A stretch of DNA of 64,000 nucleotides from Hsuehochloa calcarea. Its lineage: Eukaryota; Streptophyta; Magnoliopsida; Poales; Poaceae. The position numbers and the translations under genes are program-made. The stretch covers positions 19,315,385 to 19,379,384 of the forward strand of contig CM070594.1 in NCBI GenBank assembly GCA_036346395.1. The letters run 5' to 3'. This document shows, one piece after another, positions 1-9,984 of the stretch (position 1 is the first letter of the stretch; the number at the start of each line of letters is the position of its first letter). The notes under the pieces were generated by a model that saw only the letters and a program-made list of their open reading frames with translations, had not been told where the DNA came from and searched no databases.

Positions 1-835
1 TTGAGGTGGAGGCTAGGGCTCTTGATGGTTTGTGGTGAATTTCGTGATCCTTGATTGTTTATCGATCCATGATGGTGTGGATGTAATCCACTTCAATCAC
101 GAAATCAATCTATGCAAGGTTTGCTTGAGATAAGTCTCTTTTCGCTCTTGCTTTCAATTTGGTGATTTTAGGGCTTTCTTTGATCCACGAGTTTGTGATT
201 GATTCTTTCACGTGAATTAGCTTGCTGTGATATGTGTGAATCTATCTAGCATCATCTTGATCATCAATCTCTCACGAACAAGCTTTAGGATCAAGTTTTC
301 GCTTCTGCCCGGTTTTAGACCTTCGTTAATCAATTGACAATTGCTCAAGATCGTTCCAAGAATTATCATAATATTCGATTGGAATAGGTCCTCAATAGCA
401 TATAGAAGGTGTGTGCAAAGTTTCATAAAGATTGGAGTTGAGAATCAAAAGTTTCACCTAATTGCAACTTCGCCATCGGCCGATTTTATCGTTGTAGATC
501 GGTTCGAGTCGGCCGGTCGATCATTCATCATCACCGGTCGACCGATTTTGAGCGGTCCGACCGCCAAAGACAACGCCGGTCGATCGCTTGCAATCGGTCC
601 GACCGGTTGAGTATAACGGTCAGACCGCCTGTGCTGTGAGTCTTGGTAATCTTAGTTGATTTTGTTATATTGCTTAGGGGTTTAATTGGATTCAATACTA
701 GTCTTCCGCTGTACTGGTATATTGATCTTCATAGCTTCCTAATAGCTACTGGAGTTAATTTGTATTGAGTTCATAATTTGTGAAAAAGTGAGCGTGCTCC
801 TATTCACCCCCTCTAGTCGCCTTTACGGTCCAACA
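1..835 (+). repeat. 5' LTR of Sirevirus A (3' part only)
   Basis: This segment is nearly identical to 9115-9944 and ends in the same CCAACA. The preceding motif CACCCCCTCTAGTCGCC is typical of grass Sirevirus LTR ends. Clusters of GGTCNGACC lie at about 500-625. The U3 part, including the TATA box, is outside the window. Confidence 0.92.
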
Positions 836-836
836 G

Positions 837-848
837 TGGTATCGAGCC
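837..848 (+). other. Primer-binding site of Sirevirus A
   Basis: The sequence TGGTATCGAGCC starts two bases after the 5' LTR. It matches the initiator-methionine tRNA complement TGGTATCAGAGC apart from one missing base. The copy in Sirevirus B (36446-36457) is perfect. Confidence 0.85.
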
Positions 849-891
849 CTGCTAGTTCAATCTTGATCTTAACCGTCACCGAACTTTGGCG

Positions 892-2960
892 ATGGATAAG
901 TTTTCTACTAAACCGCATATCTTCGATGGGCACGACTATGCCTATTGGAAGAATCGTATGCGCGTCTTTCTTGAGAGCGAGGGACAAGCTATTTGGGATG
1001 TTGTTAGAGCCCCGCTGGTTATTCCTGAAATTGCTACACCTGCTTCTGCAATTCTTTTGGCTAACAACAATAAGGCTAAGAATCTTTTATATGGTGCACT
1101 TGGTAGACAAGAATATGATAGAATTTGCAATCTTTCAATCACAAGATGAAATTTGGAACACTCTCAAACATATCATGAGGGTTCGTCCCAAATCAAAAAG
1201 GTGCGCCAAACTGCTTACAAGCGTGAGTACAATAAATTCGAGATGCGTCCGAGAGAGCATCGATGATATTTTCAATCGCTTTAATAAAGTAATTAATCAA
1301 ATGAAAGTCGTTGATATTGAATATTCTCAATCTGAAAATGCCACCCATCTCTTGGCCGCAATCAACACCAAGGAGTGGGAGATGAAAGCTACCGCTATAG
1401 AAGAAAATGTTGATCTTTCAAGTCTTACTTTAGAATTGCTTTATAGTAAACTCAAGACTCATGAAATTAAAAGAGTTGATCATCCTAAGAAAGATAATTT
1501 AGCTTTGGTAGCGCATCCTCTCAAAAAGGCTTTTGATGACTCTTGTGAATCTTCTTCGGATTTTCATTTGCTTGTTTATCTGCTATTCATGAAGAGGAGC
1601 TTGAAAGTATTCTCAAAGAGTTAGCTCTTCTAGCTAAGAAATTCACACGGCCTACAATAATGTGAGAAACAAAAGAGAGGTGGTCCAGAACATGCTATGA
1701 ATGTGGTGAGCTCAATCATATCCGCAAATTGCCCCAAGTCAAAGGTAAGAGCAATCATAAGGAAGGAAAGCCACTTGGAAGAAGCCTCCTTTCAACAAAT
1801 CAAGGTATGAGGCAAATAAGCTTGTGAAGGTCGCCACCGGTCCTTGCCGCTTTTGAGGATCAATCCTTGAGCGATGTGGATACCGGGAGTGAGGAGGACA
1901 AGGAGGAGGAGATCCTCAAGGTAAAAAGAAAGGAAGGCCAAAGATTTCACTGGCATGTGCTTCATGGCTGACACGGACGACATTGATGATAATGAGGTAT
2001 CTTTTTCTTATGATGAGCTTTCTGCTAAATATGATTCTATAGTTGAGCAATTGCTTAGTCAAGATGAAGCGCTTGAATTTGTTATGACAAAAATAAGAAA
2101 TTAGAGTCAAAAATTAGCAAACTGAAAGTAGAGCTTAAAACTGCTAAGACTCTTGAACCTGATGAATGTTTATCTTGTCATGCTATGCATTCTGAAATTA
2201 CCAAGTTACAATCTGCTCACAATATTTGTGTACAACAACTTGAGAATGCTAAATCTGAACTAAATGAAATTAAAAGTGCTCCTTGTGAAAAATGTTTAGA
2301 ATCTAGTAAATTGATTGCTTTTGATGTTTTTGATTCTAGCCCTTGCACTTCATGCTTAGAAAAGAACGTGAAATCAAAGATATCTTAGAAGTCGCTAGAG
2401 TCAAATATGCTAAGCTTAAGGACAATATTGAAAATACTACTTGTGCTTCATGTTCCACTCTTAAGCTTGAAATTGCTTTGTATAAGGAAAATCTATGGAT
2501 AAAACTTGTGATTCTTGTGTCAACTTGAGAAAAGAAAATGCTTACCTTCATGATACATTAGAGAAATTTTCTAAAGGTAAGAAACAATTAAACATGATTC
2601 TTGACAAGTCTAAAACTCCTTATAAGAAGCAAGGTTTAGGATTCAATTCTTTTCAAGACAATTCAACCCAAAAGTCATTCAAGTCTTGGAAAAGGGTTTA
2701 ATTGAATTCAAAACCCAACCCGCAAAAACATCTTTTAAATCACAGGTTTTGCCCAACCTTGTATTAATTCAAATGGTGCTTCTTCTAGTGGTACCAAGTA
2801 CCATTGCACTTATTGCAAAAAGGTGGACATTTGATTGAATATCACTGGCGTGAGGTTGAAAAATGATAGGAAAAATTTTGATAGAATTTCATTCATGCAA
2901 CCTAGAGCTTCTATGAGACATGGTAACACCGAAAGAATAAACTCGATTAGGATTTTTATC
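892..2960 (+). pseudogene. Sirevirus A gag region with coiled-coil/CxxC extension (frameshifted)
   Basis: This would encode the capsid/nucleocapsid polyprotein. The first ATG after the primer site is 892 and gives MDKFSTKPHIFDGHDYAYWK, the usual N-terminus of copia Gag (UBN2/DUF4219 type). The reading shifts frame near 1140 and continues to about 1620. A CCHC knuckle begins CYECGELNH at about 1693, but its last Cys is thrown out of frame by what looks like one missing base. From about 1985 to 2700 a Lys/Glu/Leu-rich heptad-like stretch carries five CxxC pairs (2167, 2284, 2344, 2442, 2507). A second C-x2-C-x4-H-like motif lies near 2800. Sirevirus Gag is known to have a coiled-coil extension; the CxxC pairs are what I see here. 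Not functional as written. Confidence 0.8.
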
Positions 2961-3279
2961 TCATGCAAATCATTATGTTTCTAGACATCCTAATTCTAAT
3001 GTGTATCAGATCATGGTCCGATCACCGGTGCTCACCGGTCGACTGTTTTGGTCACCGGCCCGACCACAAAGACAAAGCCGGTCGACCGCCATGGACAGCT
3101 TCAAGTCTCATTTTAATTTGAACATTGCTCATAACCAAATGTTAAATGAAATCAAGGATAGTACTTCGGTTTGTATACTCCTTGCAGACGTGTGTCTCAA
3201 GATCGATTCCTAAATCTTGTTTATCTAATCCCGAGATTGAGACACATCGCTCTTTTGCTCCTTGATTTTTAGGATTACC

Positions 3280-6200
3280 GCGAAAGGGGAAGAACACGTG
3301 GTTCGTTGACTCGGATGTTCACGCCACATGACCGAACTCAAAATGGTTCACCTCTTTCACGCGAGCAACGGTGATGACTTCATCACCTTTGGAGATGATA
3401 CACAAGGGCGAATTGAAGGAACAGGATCAATTAGGGTAAACAACAAATTCATTCTAAAGGATGTCGCTCTTGTGGACAAGCTTAGGTATAATCTCCTTCT
3501 CGCTTCTCACTTCTTGATGATGGGTATGAGACTGCTTTTAAGAAAAATGCTTGTCGTGGTGCTTGATTCTACCGTGAGCTTGTGTTTGGAATCTCTAGAG
3601 TTGGTAGAATTTTGGAGCCGACTTTTCGTAATCTCTTGTCGGATCTCTTAAATGTTTGCTTACATCTTCTTCTGATTTTTGGCTTTGGCATCGACGCTTG
3701 GGGCACATTGGTTTTGATCATTTGACGCGGTTAGCAACCTTGATCTCATGAGAGGTTTGCCTAAGCTCAAAGTCACAAAGATGTCAGATGTGCGCTTTGT
3801 AGGCATGGCAAACAAGTTGTCGCCACACCCTTCTCGTGACTATGGTTATGACCGACGGACTGTGACGCTTGCTTCATATGGATACCGCTGGTCCCGCTAG
3901 AGTCCCGCCATTGGTGGAAAATGGTATATTCTAGTCATAGTCGATGATCTTTCAAGATATACTTGGGTGTTCTTTCTTACTTCAAAGGATGAAGCTTTTG
4001 GTTATTTTCATGATCTTGTTCTTCGCTTGGCTTCGAGCTTCTCGGTGCTTTGAGAGCGATTCGCAGTGATAATGGCACGGAGTTCAAAAATGCTTCTTTT
4101 GCTTCTTTTTGTGCCGAGCGTGGTATTGAGCATCGCTTCTCCTCTCCACACGCCCTCAACAAAATGGCGTGGTGGAAAGGAAGAATAGGACCTTGGTCGA
4201 AATGGCTAGGACGATGCTAGATGAGTATAGCACACCTAGGAGATTTTGGGTCAAGCTATTGCTATCGCTTGCCATATTGCCAATCGTGTCTTTTGAGACC
4301 TTCTTTAGGCAAGACTCCTTATGAGCTTCGCTTTGGTAGAAAACCCTCTGCTTCGCATTTTCGAGTTTTTGGATCAAAATGTTTTATTCTTAAGACAGCA
4401 ATTTAGATAAATTTGAATCAAGAACTTTTGATGGGGTATTTTGGGTTATCCCGCTCATTCGAGGGTTTTCAGTTTTTAATATCGAGACTAACATTATTCA
4501 GAGACTTGTAATGTCACTTTTGATGAGACTAGCCCCGAGCTAGATCAATTGCTGCGATGATTTACAGTGACAGAGAGTATTTTTGTGGAGGAAGATGAGG
4601 ACGGCTAATGTCATTCCCTCATCTGCCGCCGTTAAGCGCCCATATTGATACAAGAACTCGCTACGCCTACTTCACCTTCGCTTGAGGCTCCTGCATCATC
4701 ATCATCAGCAGACTCGGAGGTCGAAGAAACGACATCTCACCCGGCGCCCCACTTCATTCAGAGACAAAGATCCTCCGGAATGATAATAGGTAATCTACAT
4801 GAGCGAGTCACTCGCTCCAGTATAATGATCCAAATCTCTACTCTCATTCGCTTTTGTTGCTTCTTTTGAACCCCGCGATATATCACATGCTTTATCCGAT
4901 TCTAGCCGGGTAAATGCCATGCATGAGGAGTTAGAGAATTTTGAAAGAAACAAAGTTTGGAACCTAGTAGAACCTCCTAGTGGTCATAATGTTATAGGAA
5001 CCCGCTGGGTGTTTAAGAATAAACAAGGTGAGGATGGTTCTGTGGTTAGAAATAAGGCCAGATTGGTAGCTCAGGGTTTCAGCCAAGTTGAGGGGTTAGA
5101 TTTTGATGAGACATTTGCTCCTGCTGCTAGACTAGAAGCCATTCGCATTCTCGCTTGCATTTGCTGCATCAAAAGGTTTTAAATTATATCGATGGATGTT
5201 AAAAGTGCCTTTTAAATGGTTTCATAGATGAGGAAGTGTATGTTAAGCAACCCCGGTTTTGAGGATCCTAAATATCCAAATCGTGTTTTCAAGCTATCTA
5301 AAGCATTGTATGGTCTTAAACAAGCCCCTAGAGCCTGGTATGATAGACTTAAGACCTTCTTGCTTAAAAATAATTTTGAGATGGGTAAAGTGGATAAAAC
5401 CCTATTCATTCTTAGACGTGACAATGACTTCCTTTGCTCAAATTTATGTGGATGATATTATCTTTGGTGGTTCCTCTAATGCTCTTGTTTCAAATTTTCC
5501 GACACTATGTCTAGGAATTTGAGATGAGTATGATGGGAGAGCTTAATTACTTTTTGGGACTTCAAATCAAGCAATGCAAGGAAGGAACTTTCATCCATCG
5601 ACGAAGTACACTAAAGATCTTCTCAAACGCTTCAACATGGGTGATCGCAAGCCAATTTCCACTCCCATGGCAACTTCAACGCTTTGGATCCGATGAGGAA
5701 GGAGAAGTCGTGGATCAACGCGAGTACCGCAAAGATGATCGGCTCCTTCTCGATTTGACGGCCTCGAGACCGACATTCACTTCACTGTATGCCTTTGTGC
5801 AAGATTTCAGCGCCTCCGAGAACTTCCCATCGCTAAGCCGTTAAGTTTATATTCGTGTATTTACACTCTACCCTCTTATATGGCATTTGGTATTCCCGCT
5901 CTTCACTTTGTCCATTAGAGGTTTTTCGATTCGATTTTATGGGTCGTCGGTTAGATAGGAAGAGTACCTCGTGCACTGCCACTTTCTAGGCACGCCTCTT
6001 GTATCTTGGTCTTCTAGAAAGCGCCTTCATTGCACAATCCATCACGAGGCGGAGTATGTTGTCACTGCTAGTTGTCAGAGCTGATTTTGTGGATGACGCC
6101 CACTTTGAAAGATTATGGGTTAAACTTTGCTAGTGTTCCTCTTTTACGTGATAACACTTCGCTATTAATATTGCTAAAAACCCAAAGGCAACATTCTAGG

Positions 6201-6353
6201 ACTAAGCACATAGACATTCGCCACTTCCTTAAAGATCATGTTGAAAAAGGTGATATTGTGATGCACTTTGTAGAGTCCAAGCTCAATTGGCGATATTCTT
6301 ACCAAGCCTTTAGATCAAACCGATTTTCCTCCTTAAGAAGCGAGTTAGGGTAA
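3280..6353 (+). pseudogene. Sirevirus A pol region: protease, integrase, RT, RNase H (frameshifted)
   Basis: Protease: the VDS at 3305-3313 corresponds to the DSG active site, but the Gly is replaced (VDSD). Integrase about 3670-4430: His of the zinc motif in WHRRLGH, the SDNGTEF block with a catalytic Asp, and the block with the catalytic Glu before KNRTL. RT about 4900-5520: RWVFKNKQ, ARLVAQGFSQ, LYGLKQAPRAWYDRL and the YVDDIIFGG catalytic box, the last two in different frames. RNase H about 5800-6353: AEYV-like motif, HSRTKHIDIRHFLKDHVEKG, and stop TAA at 6351. At least six frame changes and several stops interrupt it, so no polyprotein can be made from this copy as read. Family assignment is firm; the exact breaks may be partly sequence error. 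Confidence 0.85.
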
Positions 6354-8169
6354 TTTATCCTTATGGGTTGGTTTGAGGGGAGTTTGATCTTTTCTTATCT
6401 TTCCTTGTTCTTTTGATCTTTTATTGTTCTTTTTCCGAACTTAGTGATCTTTTCAACTTTTTAGATTTTAGGCCTTTTAATTGCATCTCATTGTGTCATA
6501 TTGCATTCATATGAAAAATACAACAAGTGGTATGAAAAATTCAAAAAAATGCATTGTAATATAAGATTTTCTCGCTTATCTTTTAAAATTGATGAAGCTT
6601 TGCCTATTACCCTTTAGAGCTTTTGTATTTCAATTCTTGCTCAATGTCATGTCTAGTTCTTTGACTTGCTAGAATTATCATGCTTTTACATGTGTAGCTA
6701 AGTCTTTGCTATATGAGCTAGAACCTTTAAACAACTCAAACTAAGAAATTGCAATTTGTGGATGTTTTAGCGAGTTGCGAATTAGTGCTCCTCTTGTGAC
6801 ATTGGCCTGTCTGTAATTGCTTTGTTAGCTCTTTGATCTAAAATTGACCATTACTTGAGCTTTTGTGTTCTTGAGATTCTAAAACTGCTCTTGTGAAAAA
6901 TGAAAATCAAGATTGTCTTATGCTTAAATTGTGCCAAACTATTCTTACGAGACTACTTGTCAAATGACATGAACTTGGAGATAGTTTGATGAACCGACGA
7001 TCTCATGGGGACCGCTTGTCGAAATGACATGAACCTCAAGATTTGTCGCCCGGTAGAAGCTTAGAAAGAGTTTGTGGATGGCTCCTAGTCCAGATCTTCT
7101 TTACTAAGATATACCTTTAATCAACTTTTGGTCAAGCTTAGGATGAGTTTGTGGATGGCTCCTAGTCCAGATCTTGTCACTAAGTTAGATCATTAGTCAA
7201 CTTCAATATTCAATGCAAATGAGAAAATGTTGACAAATGGGCGCTTACAAAATATTGAGCAAAATGATTCAATACGGGACTTGATTGACTCTTATCTGTG
7301 GTCTTTGTTAGATTTTTGATCTCACTTTGACATTTGACATGGCCAATTTCACTTTAGGATCTCTGTTGATGAACTTGTCAATTTGAAGCGTTGCTTAAAT
7401 TGATCAAATCTATCGCTTTACTTTTGAGCCTTTGTGCTTAGCTTTGATATATATGTCTTACCATGATCTTGCTAGCGTCACAGCTTGATATGTCGTTTGT
7501 GCATTATTCGAGATACTAGCTTGTTCTTTTGGGTAATCTCCAAAGCTTCTTGTAATCAAAAATTGAAAATACAAAATTGAAGCCACCCATTGCACTTCAT
7601 GCATATTCCTCTTTATGCTTCTTTTGTTTCTGCTTCTTTCTTTATTATCTATTTGTTATCCCTGGATGAGAGGAAGGCGTGATTCCTTGATGAATCCATT
7701 GTCAAAGGGGGAGAAGATGTGTTAAATGAAAAGATATTTCTTTGGGAGAAGATGTGTAATATTTCTTTGCTACTCTTATTTGGAGAAGATGTGTTAATAA
7801 GAAGATTGGGGGAGAAGTTTATACAAAGGGAGAAACTGAAAATTTGAAATTTGATGATCATAGTGAGGGGGAGTTCTTGAGTTGCATTCTTTTTTACTCA
7901 CAATGATCATAGGTCAATTGAACAATTGTTTATTCATATGGACCTCATGTGAGAATTTTGACCCTTTTCTGGAAATCAAAGTTTTTATGCTTACTTTTGC
8001 TTTGTCTCACATGCCTATACTATTCTGATGCCAGCTTGGTCATGTTCATTGCTTTTTCTTGCTTATGGACCAAGTTGTGCCTTTGTGCTAAAAACCGCGA
8101 GTAAACTCGCTTTCAAACCTCTTACTTACATTTTTCGGATAATTGCCAATGTGTTCATCAAGGGGAGAT
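6354..8169 (+). other. Long non-coding tail of Sirevirus A with multiple polypurine tracts
   Basis: This 1.8 kb stretch between the pol stop and the 3' LTR has no supported ORF. In some Sireviruses this position holds an env-like gene, and none is visible here. G-rich purine tracts lie at 7704-7716, 7806-7817, 7824-7835 and 7865-7873. The terminal tract AAGGGGAGA (8160-8168) abuts the LTR. Multiple polypurine tracts are a recognised Sirevirus trait. A 35-40 base phrase containing GTGGATGGCTCCTAGTCCAG occurs twice, near 7075 and 7150. Confidence 0.75.
8160..8168 (+). other. Terminal polypurine tract of Sirevirus A
   Basis: AAGGGGAGA ends one base before the 3' LTR start (TGTGG at 8170). It is the expected plus-strand primer. 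The mirrored tract in Sirevirus B is at 29083-29091. Confidence 0.85.
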
Positions 8170-9944
8170 TGTGGATTTCATGGGGATATGCTCCGATCTT
8201 AGGATGATGTGACAATTGGCAATGGCGTTTACGGTTTGTCGCTTCACGCGTTGGACAAAGTTACTGTGCTTATCGCTCAGGGCGGTCCGACCGGTCCTTG
8301 CACGGCGGTCCGACCGGTCCCAAATCGGTCGGACCGGCCATGTGGGCGGTCGGACCGACGATGACCAAAAGTGTTCAAATCGAAATGGGCCAAAAATAGG
8401 TGTTGTAGACAAGTAAGGGGATCCCAATGCACTTGGTCTCATGATTTTGGAGTCTCCAAGAAAAGTTCTATTGGTTTAAAGTTTCGTAAGGTTTCGATTT
8501 TGGGAGCTTGAATTTGGCTAAGTCTTATAGGGGTCCGACCGCTCACGTGGAGCGGTCCGACCGCCATGGCGGTCCGACCGGCCACCGGAGCGGTCGACCA
8601 GTGAACTACTTGAACGCCGCCAACTTCGTGGCGATGTTGTTTTGTTAGATCAAAGTCATTGGTTTCATGGCATATGATTTGCATGATGCATGTTTTGACT
8701 AACATGGGTCAAGTTGTGAAGAACTTGTTCCCGAATCGTGTTTTCTTGTCCGTGGTTGTGCAGTAGCTTGGTGGTCAACGACGGTCAACGGCGAGGAGAA
8801 TCGACTAGACTTGAAGAGTTGAGGTCCGTAACGATCGACGATGCGGGTGAGGTCAACGACTCAAGCGTGACACAAGATGGACAATTGTGACCTATTGGCG
8901 AATCCATGATGCATGGTGAAGCGGTTTAGGTCAAAAGGTTAAAGACGGCGCTTATGCGCGCGTGCGTGTGACCCGCTTGTTAGTGGGCCTTAACGGAGCC
9001 CAATTAAGTCAAACCCTAAGAGTTTTAGGCCTCCACTATAAATAGGAGGAGATGGTGGCTGCACCTCTCTCTCTCGCCTTTTGATGTTTCAAAACCCTAA
9101 TTGTCTTTAGGGAGTTGAGGTGGAGGCTAGGGCTCTTGATGGTTTGTGGTGAATTTCGTGATCCTTGATTGTTTATCGATCCATGATGGTGTGGATGTAA
9201 TCCACTTCAATCACGAAATCAATCTATGCAAGGTTTGCTTGAGATAAGTCTCTTTTCGCTCTTGCTTTCAATTTGGTGATTTTAGGGCTTTCTTTGATCC
9301 ACGAGTTTGTGATTGATTCTTTCACGTGAATTAGCTTGCGTGATATGTGTGAATCTATCTAGCATCATCTTGATCATCAATCTCTCACGAACAAGCTTTA
9401 GGATCAAGTTTTCGCTTCTTGCCCGGTTTTAGACCTTCGTTAATCAATTGACAATTGCTCAAGATCGCTCCAAGAATTATCATAATATTCGATTGAATAG
9501 GTCCTCAATAGCATATAGAAGGTGTGTGCAAAGTTTCATAAAGATTGGAGTTGAGAATCAAAAGTTTCATCTAATTGCAACTTCGCCATCGGCCGATTTT
9601 ATCGTTGTAGATCGGTTCGAGTCGGCCGGCCGATCGCCATCATCACCGGTCGACCGATTTTGAGCGGTCCGACCGCCAAAGACAACGCCGGCCGATCGCT
9701 TGAAATCGGTCCGACCGGTTGAGTATAATCGGCCGACCACCTGTTTGTGAGTCTTGGTAATCTTAGTTGATTTTGTTATATTGCTTAGGGTTTAATTGAT
9801 TCAATACTAGTCTTCCACAGATCGTATATTGATCTTCATAGCTTCCTAATAGCTACTGGAGTTAATTTGTATTGAGTTCATAATTTGTGAAAAAGTGAGC
9901 GTGCTCCTATTCACCCCCCCTCTAGTCGCCTTTACGGTCCAACA
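8170..9944 (+). repeat. 3' LTR of Sirevirus A (1775 bp)
   Basis: It begins TGTGGATTTCATGG directly after the polypurine tract and ends GGTCCAACA. Its bounds agree with both LTRs of Sirevirus B (1785 and 1781 bp). Clusters of the near-palindrome GGTCNGACC lie at 8282-8360, 8530-8600 and 9600-9740. A conserved CACCCCCCCTCTAGTCGCC motif is near the end. Confidence 0.93.
9037..9044 (+). promoter_or_regulatory. TATA box of Sirevirus A 3' LTR
   Basis: TATAAATA followed by GGAGGAGA, placed about 870 bp into the LTR. The same box is at the equivalent place in both LTRs of Sirevirus B (28207-28214 and 37368-37375, minus strand), which supports its role as the U3 promoter. Confidence 0.75.
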
Positions 9945-9984
9945 AAAAGATTTTTAAAGCTCTGAAAATTGGGATGTTACACTG

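Larger units (their letters stand above)
1..9944 (+). mobile_element. Sirevirus-type Ty1/copia LTR retrotransposon A (5' end truncated by window)
   Basis: This is an LTR retrotransposon with the domain order gag, protease, integrase, reverse transcriptase, RNase H, which is the copia order. The first 835 bases match 9115-9944, so the window opens inside the 5' LTR. The 3' LTR starts TGTGG at 8170 and ends CCAACA at 9944. Sirevirus hallmarks are a primer-binding site of initiator-Met type, the GELNYFLGLQIKQ block after the RT, a coiled-coil extension of Gag, and several G-rich polypurine tracts before the 3' LTR. No env-like ORF is visible. The coding part is broken by many frameshifts, some possibly sequence errors. 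The base after the 3' LTR begins AAAAG; the matching flank lies outside the window. It is the same family as the minus-strand element at 27297-38240. Confidence 0.9.

Noticed and set aside
6354..8169. Env-like gene of Sirevirus A
   Set aside because: No ORF of useful length and no signal or membrane segment; Sirevirus B also lacks one.
9448..9663. ORFs within Sirevirus LTRs (also 341-610, 36869-37078, 42565-42783, 43222-43632)
   Set aside because: They do not survive in the partner LTRs and come from the palindrome clusters or GC-rich bias.
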